A DNA stretch of 64,000 nt from Thermoplasmata archaeon (GCA_021806295.1 JAJZXS010000048.1:62001-126000), one strand, 5' to 3'. Positions 1 to 9,059 are shown, numbered from the stretch's first letter. Notes: a model not told the origin generated them from the letters alone. Program-made: numbers and translations.

Positions 1-51
1 AATAAAATTTTATAGTATTTTTGAAGCATCATTCGCTCACGCTTTAAACAA

Positions 52-60
52 AATATTAAA
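52..60 (+). promoter_or_regulatory. TATA-like box of the cobalamin adenosyltransferase gene
   Basis: An AT-rich TATA-like element (ATATTAAAT) is centred about 26 bp upstream of the ATG at 83. That is the spacing expected for an archaeal leaderless transcript beginning at the start codon. It supports ATG 83 over the in-frame TTG at 74. Confidence 0.5.
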
Positions 61-82
61 TCTGTAATAATAATTGGCTTCT

Positions 83-616
83 ATGTTTACAAGACGCGGG
101 GATCAGGGAGAAACCGATAATGGCCTCAGAATAAGGATAGGGAAGGATTCTCCAATGGTAGATTTACAGGGGACACTTGATGAATTAAATTCATTTATAG
201 GAAATGCACTGATAAATACCAAATGGGATGATATTAAAAATGATTTGATTAAAATTCAAAATGATGTTTTTGTTATTGGTGAAGATTTAACTGCAGAAAG
301 CCAGCACAGAACCATAAAGGAAGAGGATGTGAAATGGCTGGAGCAGAGGGTGTTTGAGTATAGAAAGGAAATCGGAAAAATAAAACTCTTTGTCATACCT
401 GATGGCAGCCTGGAGGCGGTGTCATTGCATATGGCCAGGACAGTTGCCAGAAGAACAGAAAGACTTGCAGTATTTGTTTCAAAACAAATGCCAATGAATA
501 AATATATTATGATATATCTGAACAGGCTTTCTTCAGTGCTTTTTATGCAGGCACTTGCATCAAACAGGCGTCTCGGGATAGTGGAACGTATATGGGATAT
601 TAAAAGGGAATCCTGA
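83..616 (+). CDS. PduO-type ATP:cob(I)alamin adenosyltransferase
   Basis: This 177-residue protein transfers the adenosyl group of ATP to cob(I)alamin, the last activation step for adenosylcobalamin. The start reads MFTRRGDQGETD, matching the N-terminal T-x-x-GD-x-G-x-T loop of PduO enzymes that binds ATP. The arginine-rich helix (ARTVARRTER) and the YLNRLS segment near the C terminus are the other family signatures, and the length is typical. I chose ATG 83 rather than the upstream TTG 74 because the protein then begins at the conserved motif and lies about 26 bp from a TATA-like box. It converges on lipB with a 17-bp overlap. It probably works with the cobD-cbiP-cbiB genes near 54-57 kb, although it is not linked to them. 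Confidence 0.9.
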   Translation: MFTRRGDQGETDNGLRIRIGKDSPMVDLQGTLDELNSFIGNALINTKWDDIKNDLIKIQNDVFVIGEDLTAESQHRTIKEEDVKWLEQRVFEYRKEIGKIKLFVIPDGSLEAVSLHMARTVARRTERLAVFVSKQMPMNKYIMIYLNRLSSVLFMQALASNRRLGIVERIWDIKRES

Positions 617-1259
617 TTATACTACTGCTTTCAACCTCTGTAAATTTTCCGAAATGCCGTGAAAACTCATCTATTAAAGAATGTATGGCCTTTTCCCTGG
701 GTATGTCAACATAGGATATGACGCTGCTGTTCATCCCGCATGGATTTATGGCCCTGAAACCCTTCAGAATCCCTGGAGATATGTTGAGTGCCATCCCGTG
801 GTATGAAATATAATCATCCACTGCCATACCAAGAGACGCAACCTTCCTTTTCTGCCCGTTATCATCAATCCATATTCCCGGTTCCCCATAGAGCATTGCC
901 CTGTAACCGTATGATTTCAGCATATCTATATAGGATTGCTCTATATTTTCAAGCAGTCTCCTGATCTCTTTTTTGCCGTTTATCCGTACATCAAAAATAA
1001 AATATGCAACGAGCTGGCCTTCACCGTGGTATGTAACATCCCCACCACGATCGGTTTTTATTACATCTACATTGCTGTAATTGGACGGCTCACTTTTTCT
1101 GCCAATGGTATAAACATTGTAATGCTCAAGGAAGAGTACAGTATCTGGAATCTGGCCCTCCTTCCTGGCCCTCACCAGCCTGTACTGTAAATCCAGTGCA
1201 TCATTGTATCTTATTTTTCCAAGGTCAGTCCAGTAGTTAGTCATTTCTCTCAGCCGCAT
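600..1259 (-). CDS. lipB: LipB-type octanoyltransferase / lipoyl transferase
   Basis: LipB moves an octanoyl (or lipoyl) group from a carrier onto the lipoyl-domain lysine of E2 or GcvH proteins. Visible signatures are RGGDVTYHGEGQ (residues 71-82, containing the conserved Arg and His), Lys139 in RKVASLGM, and Cys174 in INPCGM, which together form the known active site. The 219-residue length is normal. It is the last gene of the lipA-E1alpha-E1beta-E2-E3-lipB operon and overlaps the E3 gene by 23 bp; a second in-frame ATG lies at codon 6. The odd point is biological: archaea of this type lack a bacterial fatty-acid synthase and acyl carrier protein, so the octanoyl donor is unclear. Family assignment is firm; the donor is unknown. 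Confidence 0.92.
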   Translation of the reverse strand: MRLREMTNYWTDLGKIRYNDALDLQYRLVRARKEGQIPDTVLFLEHYNVYTIGRKSEPSNYSNVDVIKTDRGGDVTYHGEGQLVAYFIFDVRINGKKEIRRLLENIEQSYIDMLKSYGYRAMLYGEPGIWIDDNGQKRKVASLGMAVDDYISYHGMALNISPGILKGFRAINPCGMNSSVISYVDIPREKAIHSLIDEFSRHFGKFTEVESSSIIRIPF

Positions 1260-2526
1260 CCTTTAATCCCTCGGAAACTGTGGGATGTGGATGTATTGTC
1301 AGGAACAGATCATCTATGGAAAGTCCGGATTCAACTGCGAGGCTGATTTCAGTTATAGATTCAGAAGATCTTGGCGCAGCAACCCCGGCGCCTGTTATGC
1401 TCCCATCATCGTCATAGTAAATCTTGAAGAACCCCTCCTTCTGATTCATGGTCAGTGATCGTGGGTTTGCAAGTACCGGTACTTTGTTGTATTTGGCCCC
1501 TGATTTACCTGTAAAGGCAATCTCCGGGTCTGTGTATACAACAAATGGCAGTGCCCTGTAATCCACAACTGTATCATTCCCCAGTATATTTTCTGCTGCA
1601 ACGTATCCATCATAAAATGCCTTATGTGCAAGCATGGGCCCACCGGAAACATCTCCTATTGCATAGATATTGGGTACACTAGTTCTTTTATGGCCATCGG
1701 TATGTATGAATTTTCCATCCATCTGGATTCCTAACTTTTCTATCCCTGTATCTGCTGTATTGGGCACACGTCCAACTGACATGAGAACTGTATCGGCTTC
1801 CATGCTCTCACTTCCCTCTATTGCAACAGTGTACTTTCCATTTTTCTTCACCGACTGAACCCTGCTGCCCGTCATGATTTTAACTCCCAGTTTCCTGAGT
1901 TTTTTATCAACCTCTCTGGCAAGGTCCTCCTCTATCTCTGGCAGTATCCTGTCCTTCATTTCAACTATATAAACATCGGATCCCAGTTTCCTGAAGGCAG
2001 TTCCCATTTCTATGCCTATGTATCCACCACCTATTATAACAAGTTTTTCAGGGATATTTTCCATGGCAAGTATTTCCCTGTTATAGTATACATCATCTAT
2101 TCCATTTATTTTAACAGGCACAGACCCTGTATCTATGATTATATTTTCTGCTGAATAATCTGTTCCATTGACTGTGACAGTATTTCTATCCTTTATGCTA
2201 CCTTTTCCATAAACTATTTTTGCCCCGAGGCTGAGGCACAGCTTTTCAGCACCACCTGTTATTCTGGTAACCACAGATTGTTTCCATTTCTGCCATTCCT
2301 TCATGTCAATACTATAATTCATGGAAACTCCGGGCATATCTTTCAAATATTCTATACCCTCGCTAAGCTCTATAAGTGCCTTGGACGGGATGCATCCATA
2401 GTTCAGGCATTCCCCACCGAATTTTTCCTTTTCAATGATCAGCACCTTTTTTTTACGCTTTAACAGCCTCAGGGCAGAATAATAACCACCTGCTCCGGAC
2501 CCTATAAATGCAGCATCGAAATCCAT
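1237..2526 (-). CDS. lpd: Dihydrolipoamide dehydrogenase (E3 of 2-oxoacid dehydrogenase complex)
   Basis: This FAD-dependent disulfide oxidoreductase reoxidises the dihydrolipoyl arm of E2 and passes electrons to NAD+. The N-terminal FAD-binding motif is GSGAGG (residues 9-14). The redox-active pair is Cys40/Cys45 in GGECLNYGCIPSK. A second GGGYIGIE motif binds NAD near residue 166, and the dimerisation domain ends with the catalytic HPHPTVSE. At 429 residues it is slightly short for the family (450-475) but no motif is missing. The gene abuts the E2 gene and overlaps lipB, so expression is clearly coupled to the complex. Confidence 0.95.
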   Translation of the reverse strand: MDFDAAFIGSGAGGYYSALRLLKRKKKVLIIEKEKFGGECLNYGCIPSKALIELSEGIEYLKDMPGVSMNYSIDMKEWQKWKQSVVTRITGGAEKLCLSLGAKIVYGKGSIKDRNTVTVNGTDYSAENIIIDTGSVPVKINGIDDVYYNREILAMENIPEKLVIIGGGYIGIEMGTAFRKLGSDVYIVEMKDRILPEIEEDLAREVDKKLRKLGVKIMTGSRVQSVKKNGKYTVAIEGSESMEADTVLMSVGRVPNTADTGIEKLGIQMDGKFIHTDGHKRTSVPNIYAIGDVSGGPMLAHKAFYDGYVAAENILGNDTVVDYRALPFVVYTDPEIAFTGKSGAKYNKVPVLANPRSLTMNQKEGFFKIYYDDDGSITGAGVAAPRSSESITEISLAVESGLSIDDLFLTIHPHPTVSEGLKDAAERND

Positions 2527-3684
2527 TCAATCACCAATGTACAATAATGGATATTCCAGTACCTCTTTTAATCTTCCGAGGAAACGGGCGGCCTCAGCAC
2601 CGTCTATAAGCCTGTGGTCGCATGCAAGCGTCAGGTATAATCCCTGTTTCAGCTCTCCATTTACAAAAGCCGATGTTCTGGAATTAACTTCCAGTATTGC
2701 AACCTCCGGGTAATTGATTATGGGTGTGGCCATTATTCCTCCTATGGACCCTATATTTGTTACTGAAAACGTTGATCCCTGAACATCCTGGAGTTGCAGT
2801 TTGCCGGTTCTTGCACGTTCTGCCATATCCTTTATCTCATCTGATATCTGGAAGATGCTCTTTGAGGCAACATCCCTTACAACCACAACGGTTAACCCTG
2901 TAGGGGAGTCCACCGCAACGCCTATGTTATACGTCTTCTTGATCGTATACGTTTTATTATTCTCATTATAAACAGCATTCAGCTTTGGGAAATCTTTGAA
3001 TGCAGCACTTACAGCCTTTACAAAGAATGCCGTGAAGCTCAGATATCTTTTTCCGGCATACTGTTTTATGGACTTTTCAATATTGTTCGTATCTATGAAA
3101 TCAGTAATAGTAAAATGGGGTATTATCTGCTTTGATTTTGTCATTTTATCGAATATTATCTTTCTTATTCCTGTAGGCGTTATTATTTCATCTCCCTCAT
3201 GGGCTACAGAAGCCGGTTTCGGAGCCTCCACAGGTTTCTGGGATGTGAAGCTATCTATATCCTCCTTGGTTATCCTTCCATCTGGTGATGAAGGTTTAAC
3301 CTTTAGAAGGTCAACATTTTTTGATCTTGCATAGGCACGAACTGCAGGAGTAGCCTTGACATTCGATATCTTTTCATCCGTATTTATGGAAACTTCCTGT
3401 TTAGGTGCAGGTTCTACATTCTTTTCTCCCGTAGGGCTGTTTGACTCATCCGGTGAATCAATTTCAAGAATAGCATCCCCTATCATTGCCGTTTCCCCCT
3501 CGCTGACAAGGGTTTTAACAATCTTCCCGGCAACAGGCGACGGTATTTTAACGGTAATTTTATCTGTCATTACCTCTACCAGTTCATCATCTTTCTTTAC
3601 CGTATCACCCGGTTTCACATTCCACTTTACTATTTCTCCTTCCTGAATGCCCTCCCCAATGGGAGGTAAACTAACAGTATACAT
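2527..3684 (-). CDS. Dihydrolipoamide acyltransferase (E2 of 2-oxoacid dehydrogenase complex)
   Basis: E2 is the core of the complex: it carries the lipoyl arm and transfers the acyl group to CoA. Three parts are visible: a single N-terminal lipoyl domain (residues 1-78) with Lys42 in the MTDKIT hairpin, a peripheral-subunit-binding domain (about residues 112-148), and a C-terminal catalytic domain ending with the H-x-x-x-D-G active site (DHRLIDGAEAARF, His about 357). The linkers are rich in Pro, Glu and Lys. The 385-residue length suits a single-lipoyl-domain E2 of the branched-chain/acetoin type. The lipoyl domain is the predicted substrate of LipB and LipA encoded at the two ends of the same operon. 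Confidence 0.95.
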   Translation of the reverse strand: MYTVSLPPIGEGIQEGEIVKWNVKPGDTVKKDDELVEVMTDKITVKIPSPVAGKIVKTLVSEGETAMIGDAILEIDSPDESNSPTGEKNVEPAPKQEVSINTDEKISNVKATPAVRAYARSKNVDLLKVKPSSPDGRITKEDIDSFTSQKPVEAPKPASVAHEGDEIITPTGIRKIIFDKMTKSKQIIPHFTITDFIDTNNIEKSIKQYAGKRYLSFTAFFVKAVSAAFKDFPKLNAVYNENNKTYTIKKTYNIGVAVDSPTGLTVVVVRDVASKSIFQISDEIKDMAERARTGKLQLQDVQGSTFSVTNIGSIGGIMATPIINYPEVAILEVNSRTSAFVNGELKQGLYLTLACDHRLIDGAEAARFLGRLKEVLEYPLLYIGD

Positions 3685-3697
3685 TTATATCACCAAA

Positions 3698-4663
3698 TCA
3701 GTATTTCAACAGTTTCTCTATTGCTGCCATTATTCTCTTCTCGTTGGGCACATAATAATCCTCCAGTGCAAACGGTATCGGTATATCAAGCCCTGTAACC
3801 CTGAGAATAGGTGCCGCAAGGTAATCAATGGCCCTCTCTGAAATTGTAGCTGAAAGCTCAGCCCCAACACCGAACATTTTCGGGGATTCGTGAACTATAA
3901 GGACCTTTCCGGTTTTCTTTACGCTGGCCATGATAGTATCAAGATCGAACGGGCTCAGTGTCCTCAGGTCTATTATCTCCGCATTCACATTGTTCTTTTC
4001 TACCGTACTTTTAACAAGGGGTACCGCCGGCCCATATGTTATAATGGTAAGGGCATCTCCCTCCTTTATAACACTGGCCTTTCTGAGGTCAATCTTATAA
4101 TAATCATCAGGAACTTCCATCCTCCCTGCATAATAAAGCCTCTTTGGCTCCAGGAATATAACGGGGTCGTTCAATTCTATGGATGAAAGCAATAATCCCT
4201 TTGCATCGTATGGATTTGATGGTGTTACAACCGTAAGCCCCTGTGTATGGGTAAAGTATGCCTCTCCGCTCTGGGAATGATAGGGGCCGCCGTGAACTCC
4301 ACCTCCATAGGGGGTTCTCAGCACCATCGGAAGTGTGTAATCCCCATTTGTCCTGTATCTCAGTTTTGCCATCTGGTTAATTATCTGATCCATGGCAGTG
4401 TAAATAAAGTCCTGGAACTGGATTTCCGGTATGGCTTTCAGGCCTGCCATGGACATTCCTATTCCGAATCCAACAATCCCAAGTTCGGCAAGGGGTGTAT
4501 CCATAACCCTCTCCTTTCCATATTTTGCCAGCAGACCATCCGTTACCCTGAAAACCCCTCCATCTGTTCCCACATCCTCTCCGAGGAGTATTATTGAATC
4601 ATCTCTTTCCATTGCATTATTTAATCCGCTGTTAAGTGCCTTTACCATGGTCATCTGCGTCAT
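3698..4663 (-). CDS. 2-oxoacid dehydrogenase E1 component, beta subunit
   Basis: This is the beta subunit of the thiamine-diphosphate-dependent alpha2beta2 decarboxylase that acts on pyruvate or branched-chain 2-oxoacids. The sequence opens with the conserved region MVKALNSGLNNAM and GEDVGTDGGVF, followed by the PLAELGIVGFGIGMS segment that contacts the cofactor and PYGGGVHGGPYHSQS. The C-terminal transketolase-C domain carries VHESPKMFGVGAE. At 321 residues it has normal length. It overlaps the E1alpha gene by 4 bp and is followed by E2 after 13 bp. Characterised Thermoplasma homologues act on branched-chain 2-oxoacids and pyruvate; the substrate here is inferred by analogy only. Confidence 0.94.
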   Translation of the reverse strand: MTQMTMVKALNSGLNNAMERDDSIILLGEDVGTDGGVFRVTDGLLAKYGKERVMDTPLAELGIVGFGIGMSMAGLKAIPEIQFQDFIYTAMDQIINQMAKLRYRTNGDYTLPMVLRTPYGGGVHGGPYHSQSGEAYFTHTQGLTVVTPSNPYDAKGLLLSSIELNDPVIFLEPKRLYYAGRMEVPDDYYKIDLRKASVIKEGDALTIITYGPAVPLVKSTVEKNNVNAEIIDLRTLSPFDLDTIMASVKKTGKVLIVHESPKMFGVGAELSATISERAIDYLAAPILRVTGLDIPIPFALEDYYVPNEKRIMAAIEKLLKY

Positions 4664-5694
4664 TGTATATCACTCCTTTCTTCACTTATATACCACGGTT
4701 CCTCCTCGTACAGGTTTCCCATCATGGTACTCTTATCAGGCTTCGGTGCCTTTTCATATTTGTCTATAAGCTGTGAGGTTGTTTCCTCCATTTCATCATT
4801 TATGCTGCTGATATCCTTATCAGTTAAAATTTTCATGTCCTTCAGCAATTTCTGGCTCACAACAAGAGGATCCTTATCACCTCCCTCTATTACAGTTGTA
4901 GTTCTATACTTATTAGGATCATCTGCTGTTGAATGTGGCCCCATCCTGTAACTCATCGCCTCTATAAGTATGGGCTGATTTTCAGCACTTTCCAGGGCTT
5001 TTCTTGTTGCACGGTAAACCTCTATGAAATTGGTGCCATCTATTCTTATCCCGCTAAATCCATATGCATCCGCCTTCTTATATATGGCCCCCCTTGTTTC
5101 TTCATATGTATTGCTGAAAGCCTTATCTTTGGTAGGATAGGTTGGAACAGATATTGCAAACTGATTATTTTCAACAAAAAATACCATAGGCAAGTTATAA
5201 ACTCCAGCAAAATTCATGGCAACATGGAAGTCAGGGGTGGATGTAGCACCGTCCCCGAATGTTGTTATTACTGAACCATTCTGTTTCCTGTATTTCTTTG
5301 CATATGCAATCCCAGTTGCTGATGTTAAATGCCCTGCAACAGGAGTTATAACTGCACCTATATTGTATTTCTTTAAGGAGAAATGATCAGGCATATCTCT
5401 TCCTATTTCATTGTCCGTGGCGGTTGCAAATACCTGGGAAAGTATTGTATCTATGGGAATTCCCATCTGGAGAAGCACACCAAAATCCCTGTAATAAGGA
5501 TAAAAGAAGTCCTCGTCTCTTATTGCCATTCCCAGACCAATATGTATGGCCTCATGCCCCATCAATGGGATATAAAACGGTAAAAATCCCTGCCTGCTGG
5601 CATTGAGCATTTTCTTATCAAAAAGCCTTTCCATTACAATATTTTTATATGCGGTTAACAAACCTTCCTTACTAATATCAGTTTCCTCAATCAT
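4660..5694 (-). CDS. 2-oxoacid dehydrogenase E1 component, alpha subunit
   Basis: The alpha subunit supplies the thiamine-diphosphate-binding half of E1. The diagnostic GDG(A)...NN motif is present: GDGATSTPDFHVAMNFAG is followed by FFVENNQFAIS (about residues 146-180). The HSTADDP segment of the phosphorylation-loop region is near residue 250, and the N-terminal MGHEAIHIG is typical of branched-chain E1alpha. It is 344 residues long. The gene overlaps lipA by 8 bp and the E1beta gene by 4 bp, a tight translationally coupled arrangement. Branched-chain 2-oxoacid specificity is likely but not proven by sequence. Confidence 0.94.
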   Translation of the reverse strand: MIEETDISKEGLLTAYKNIVMERLFDKKMLNASRQGFLPFYIPLMGHEAIHIGLGMAIRDEDFFYPYYRDFGVLLQMGIPIDTILSQVFATATDNEIGRDMPDHFSLKKYNIGAVITPVAGHLTSATGIAYAKKYRKQNGSVITTFGDGATSTPDFHVAMNFAGVYNLPMVFFVENNQFAISVPTYPTKDKAFSNTYEETRGAIYKKADAYGFSGIRIDGTNFIEVYRATRKALESAENQPILIEAMSYRMGPHSTADDPNKYRTTTVIEGGDKDPLVVSQKLLKDMKILTDKDISSINDEMEETTSQLIDKYEKAPKPDKSTMMGNLYEEEPWYISEERSDIQ

Positions 5695-6544
5695 GCTTAT
5701 CCCTCATTTTTATATATCCTTCAGCTGCCCTGTAGGATGTCCTCACAAGTGGTCCGGAGGCAACAAAAGAAAATCCCATTTCGTAACCCTTCTCCTCAAA
5801 GAACTTGAATCTCTCCATGGAAGAATATTCTTTCACCTCCAGCTGTTTTTTGGTTGGCCTCAAATACTGCCCCACAGTCAGTATTTCAACTCCTGCCTCT
5901 TTCAGGTCCCTCATGGCCTCTATAACCTCTTCATCTGTTTCTCCCAGGCCAATCATTATGGACGACTTTGTTATGGCATTTTTATCATGTTCCTTTATAT
6001 ATCTAAGCACTCCCAGGCTCTGATCATAACCTGCACGTGGATCACGTACTGAGGGGGTTAATCTTCTAACTGTTTCAATATTATGTGCTATTACATCCGG
6101 CCCTGATTTTATTATCCTATCTATATCTTCATGATTTCCACTAAAATCCGGAATCAAAACTTCAATTTTTATTCCTAGATCCCTGACCTTATTAACAACA
6201 GCAGCAAACGCTGAAGATCCTTTATCCGGGAGGTCATCCCTGTCAACAGATGTTATTACAACATAATCAAGTCCCATGAGTTTTACTGACTCGTATACCT
6301 TTTCCGGTTCCATGGGGTCCAGCGGCAGCATACCACCATGAGTCACAGCACAGAACCTGCAACCCCTTGAACAGTTGGATCCGAGTATCATGAATGTTGC
6401 CGTGCCACTTTCCCAGCACTCGCTTATGTTCGGGCAGTGGGCCTCCTCACAAACTGTGTAAAGGTCTCTTGTTGCCAGAGTGTTTTTTATGAAAGTATAA
6501 CGTTCCCCAGTAGGAAGTTTAACCTTGTACGGGACTCTCATCAT
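5687..6544 (-). CDS. lipA: Lipoyl synthase (radical SAM sulfur insertion)
   Basis: LipA inserts two sulfur atoms into protein-bound octanoyl groups. Both [4Fe-4S] sites are intact: the auxiliary cluster motif C-x4-C-x5-C (Cys32, Cys37, Cys43) and the radical SAM motif C-x3-C-x2-C (Cys58, Cys62, Cys65). The C terminus carries GPLVRTSYRA, equivalent to the conserved R-S-S-Y segment whose Ser ligates the auxiliary cluster. At 285 residues it is of standard length. It is the first gene of the operon, and a strong TATA-like box ends about 20 bp before the ATG-ATG start. The first or second Met could be used. Confidence 0.95.
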   Translation of the reverse strand: MMRVPYKVKLPTGERYTFIKNTLATRDLYTVCEEAHCPNISECWESGTATFMILGSNCSRGCRFCAVTHGGMLPLDPMEPEKVYESVKLMGLDYVVITSVDRDDLPDKGSSAFAAVVNKVRDLGIKIEVLIPDFSGNHEDIDRIIKSGPDVIAHNIETVRRLTPSVRDPRAGYDQSLGVLRYIKEHDKNAITKSSIMIGLGETDEEVIEAMRDLKEAGVEILTVGQYLRPTKKQLEVKEYSSMERFKFFEEKGYEMGFSFVASGPLVRTSYRAAEGYIKMRDKHD

Positions 6545-6564
6545 GTTTCATCTATTGGTAGAAA

Positions 6565-6573
6565 ATATATAAA
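6565..6573 (-). promoter_or_regulatory. TATA box of the lip / 2-oxoacid dehydrogenase operon
   Basis: On the minus strand the sequence TTTATATAT lies about 25 bp upstream of the lipA start codon at 6544, the standard archaeal TATA-to-leaderless-start spacing. No other obvious promoter is seen before lipB, so this element probably drives all six genes. Confidence 0.6.
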
Positions 6574-6626
6574 CTTCACGTTATTAACATTAACAAATGC
6601 CGAACTGTCCACAGCAAACTGTATGC

Positions 6627-7616
6627 TCAAAAATCATCAATGTACCTGTACATCTTTATGGCATCCCTGTTTGGCAAAACATCATGTACTCTTATTACAT
6701 CCACCCCGTTGTTATTAAGATAAATTGATGTTGCAACTGTCCCCCCTACCCTATCATCAATGCCGCTCCCGGTTACCTTTCCTATAAATCCTTTCCTTGA
6801 TGTGCCAAATAACGTATCAAATCCAAGGAAAAATGACCACGGGGATCTGAGAATAGATATATTCCCTTCAAAATCTTTTGAAAACCCTATTCCCGGATCT
6901 AGTATGATATTATCGGGGTCTATGCCTGCATTAACCATTGAATTGGCCCTATTATAAAAAAACATATTAATCTCGGCAAAAATATTATCATAGTGTGTGA
7001 ATTGACCCATATTCTGTGGTGTGCCTCTCATGTGCATGAGTATGCATTTTGCTCCACTGTCCCTTGCGATATCTATCATGCGCCTATCCCCAAATCCTGA
7101 TATGTCATTTATGTAATCGATTCCATAGGCTATTGACCTGTTTATTGTTTCATAGTGCCTGGAATCTACAGATACCGGTATATTTGAAACTGATTTTATA
7201 TACTCAAGGACGCCCTTTATCCTGTTAAATTCTGTTTCCGGGTCAACTTCAGAGCTACCGGGCCTTGTACTTTCCCCGCCTATATCAATTATATCAGGCT
7301 TCATATCTATCATACGGTCTACTATTCCGGTGCCGGTAATTCTGGACCCTCCAAAAAATGAATCGGGAGTTGCATTGAGTATACCCATGATTTTAGTTTT
7401 TTTATTCTTTATTTTTGCCTCAACTTTTCTGGAAAGTTCATCCTCAAAACCTTGAAAAAGGCCATTTTTTAAATAAAATTCGTTAACTATGCCGGAGGAC
7501 AACCTCTCTGAACTGTAATTATATTGATTTCCGGCAAGTTTTACTATGCCATTTTCTGATTCTGTGTAATGGCTGAGCATATATTTATTTTCCGGGTCAG
7601 GAAAAACAATTTCCAT
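6627..7616 (-). CDS. folP: Dihydropteroate synthase family protein with N-terminal extension
   Basis: DHPS condenses 6-hydroxymethyl-dihydropterin diphosphate with p-aminobenzoate (or a related arylamine in archaea) to make the pterin-arylamine precursor of folate. The core motifs are all visible: GILNATPDSFFGG (about residue 78), DIGGESTRPGS, the SVDSR strand, LDPGIGFSK, GTSRKGFIG and the final VIRVHDV. The protein has about 70 extra N-terminal residues with no motif I recognise, making 329 residues against about 270 for bacterial enzymes. It sits 82 bp upstream of the lip operon and 36 bp downstream of the MFS gene. Folate use is consistent with glyA at 49 kb. Confidence 0.88.
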   Translation of the reverse strand: MEIVFPDPENKYMLSHYTESENGIVKLAGNQYNYSSERLSSGIVNEFYLKNGLFQGFEDELSRKVEAKIKNKKTKIMGILNATPDSFFGGSRITGTGIVDRMIDMKPDIIDIGGESTRPGSSEVDPETEFNRIKGVLEYIKSVSNIPVSVDSRHYETINRSIAYGIDYINDISGFGDRRMIDIARDSGAKCILMHMRGTPQNMGQFTHYDNIFAEINMFFYNRANSMVNAGIDPDNIILDPGIGFSKDFEGNISILRSPWSFFLGFDTLFGTSRKGFIGKVTGSGIDDRVGGTVATSIYLNNNGVDVIRVHDVLPNRDAIKMYRYIDDF

Positions 7617-7652
7617 GTTTACAGATTATGGTTAAGGGTTATTAAGCCTTTT

Positions 7653-9059
7653 TCACTTTCCAGTACTTGTAAATTCCCCCTCCCTGGATGTTTCTCCAAG
7701 ATCTTTCCTCTTTGTTTCAGGGAGCAATAATATTGTTATTATCATCCCAGTGAATGCAATGATTGCAAGGATTCCCATGAGAAAATGAATTCCAGTTACC
7801 GATAATATTATTGTATCTGCAAAAGTCCCTATAAAGGCTCCCGTTTTCCCGCCTGCAGAGGAGATGCCAGTTCCAAGGCCCCTTGTGGAAATTGGAAACA
7901 CCTCCGGCGGGTATACAAACGTTGTCACATTTGGCCCAAACATTATGAAGAAATAGCTTATTCCATATATTAATAGAAAGTAGTCCAGGAATTTATATGT
8001 AGTAAGAAAACTTACTAATGATATTGTGGCAAACGAAATCGCCATCATGGCAAATCCTGCAACCTGAACCGGCTTTCTCCCTATCCTGTCTATGGTAAAT
8101 GATGCAATCCAGTATCCTGGAAAAGCGGCAATACCGAAGATCATGGCAGAATATTCATTTGTAAGGATAATTGCATGTATGCCTGAAATTGATGCAGGAA
8201 CAAGAAAGGAAAGTATGCTGTTGGACATTATAGAATTCCCATAAAAGGCCCAGTCCATTAAAAACCATGCCCCTGCTGTGCCTATAAGTGTTAAAAGAAA
8301 TTTTCTGTCCCTGAAAAGAATATACCATGGTGCCTTTACAGTTTTTTCATGCTTTTCGTCAGATGTTATACCCGTAAAATCTTTCAAATTCTTTGCTGCC
8401 TGGGCATAATCACCCATTACATCTGCTGTGTATCTGGGCGGCTCAGGCATTTTTCTCCTGAAATATATCACTATAATTGCCGGAAGTGCACCTATCGCCA
8501 GCAGAAGCCGCCATGTTATGTATGGCGATACTGCATTGGAAAGGAATGCTATGGATATAAAAGGGCCGGCTATAAGTCCGAAGCTCTGCATAGAAAATAC
8601 CATGCCAACAAATTTCCCACGGTTCATTGTATTGGAATATTCTGTCATTATTGTTGAACTGGTGGCGTAATCACCGCCTATACCTATGCCAAGTAGAAAT
8701 CTCCAGAATAACAGTAAGAATATGTTGTTAACCGGAGTCAGAAATGCACTCCCCAGGGCGCCCACTATCAGTGCAACCAGTTCAAGCCCATATATTGCCT
8801 TTCTACCGGAATAGTCAAGAAGGCGCCCAAAAACAACAGCACCAATAACTGCAGCCAGGAGAGCTGTGGATGTTAATAGCCCCTCATAAAATACACCGAT
8901 GCTATGCCAGCCTGCGTATGGAAGCAAAAGTATAACCACGCCTATAATAAACAGATCATAAGCATCCGTGAAAAAACCAAGCCCCGAAATGAATAATACC
9001 TTATAGTGAAATCTGGACGATTTTGCCATATCCATAGATCTATCTATATCTGAACTCAT
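7653..9059 (-). CDS. MFS transporter, PHS (phosphate:H+ symporter)-like
   Basis: This 468-residue protein has about 12 membrane segments. Its family hallmarks are FTDAYDLFIIG in helix 1, GRLLDYSGRKA in loop 2-3, GIGIGGDYATSSTIMTEYSN in helix 4, and WFLMDWAFYGNSIMS at the start of the second half. The last three resemble the Pho84-type PHS family, so an inorganic anion or organic acid coupled to protons is the likely substrate. A close paralogue lies at 21601-23064 with the same motifs and a similar palindrome upstream. Substrate specificity cannot be read from sequence; a general metabolite:H+ symporter is the alternative. Confidence 0.8.
   Translation of the reverse strand: MSSDIDRSMDMAKSSRFHYKVLFISGLGFFTDAYDLFIIGVVILLLPYAGWHSIGVFYEGLLTSTALLAAVIGAVVFGRLLDYSGRKAIYGLELVALIVGALGSAFLTPVNNIFLLLFWRFLLGIGIGGDYATSSTIMTEYSNTMNRGKFVGMVFSMQSFGLIAGPFISIAFLSNAVSPYITWRLLLAIGALPAIIVIYFRRKMPEPPRYTADVMGDYAQAAKNLKDFTGITSDEKHEKTVKAPWYILFRDRKFLLTLIGTAGAWFLMDWAFYGNSIMSNSILSFLVPASISGIHAIILTNEYSAMIFGIAAFPGYWIASFTIDRIGRKPVQVAGFAMMAISFATISLVSFLTTYKFLDYFLLIYGISYFFIMFGPNVTTFVYPPEVFPISTRGLGTGISSAGGKTGAFIGTFADTIILSVTGIHFLMGILAIIAFTGMIITILLLPETKRKDLGETSREGEFTSTGK

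Noticed and set aside
5603-6052. 149-codon plus-strand frame across the lipA/E1alpha junction
   Set aside because: It overlaps two confidently identified genes on the other strand and has Cys/His/Phe-rich composition typical of antisense frames.
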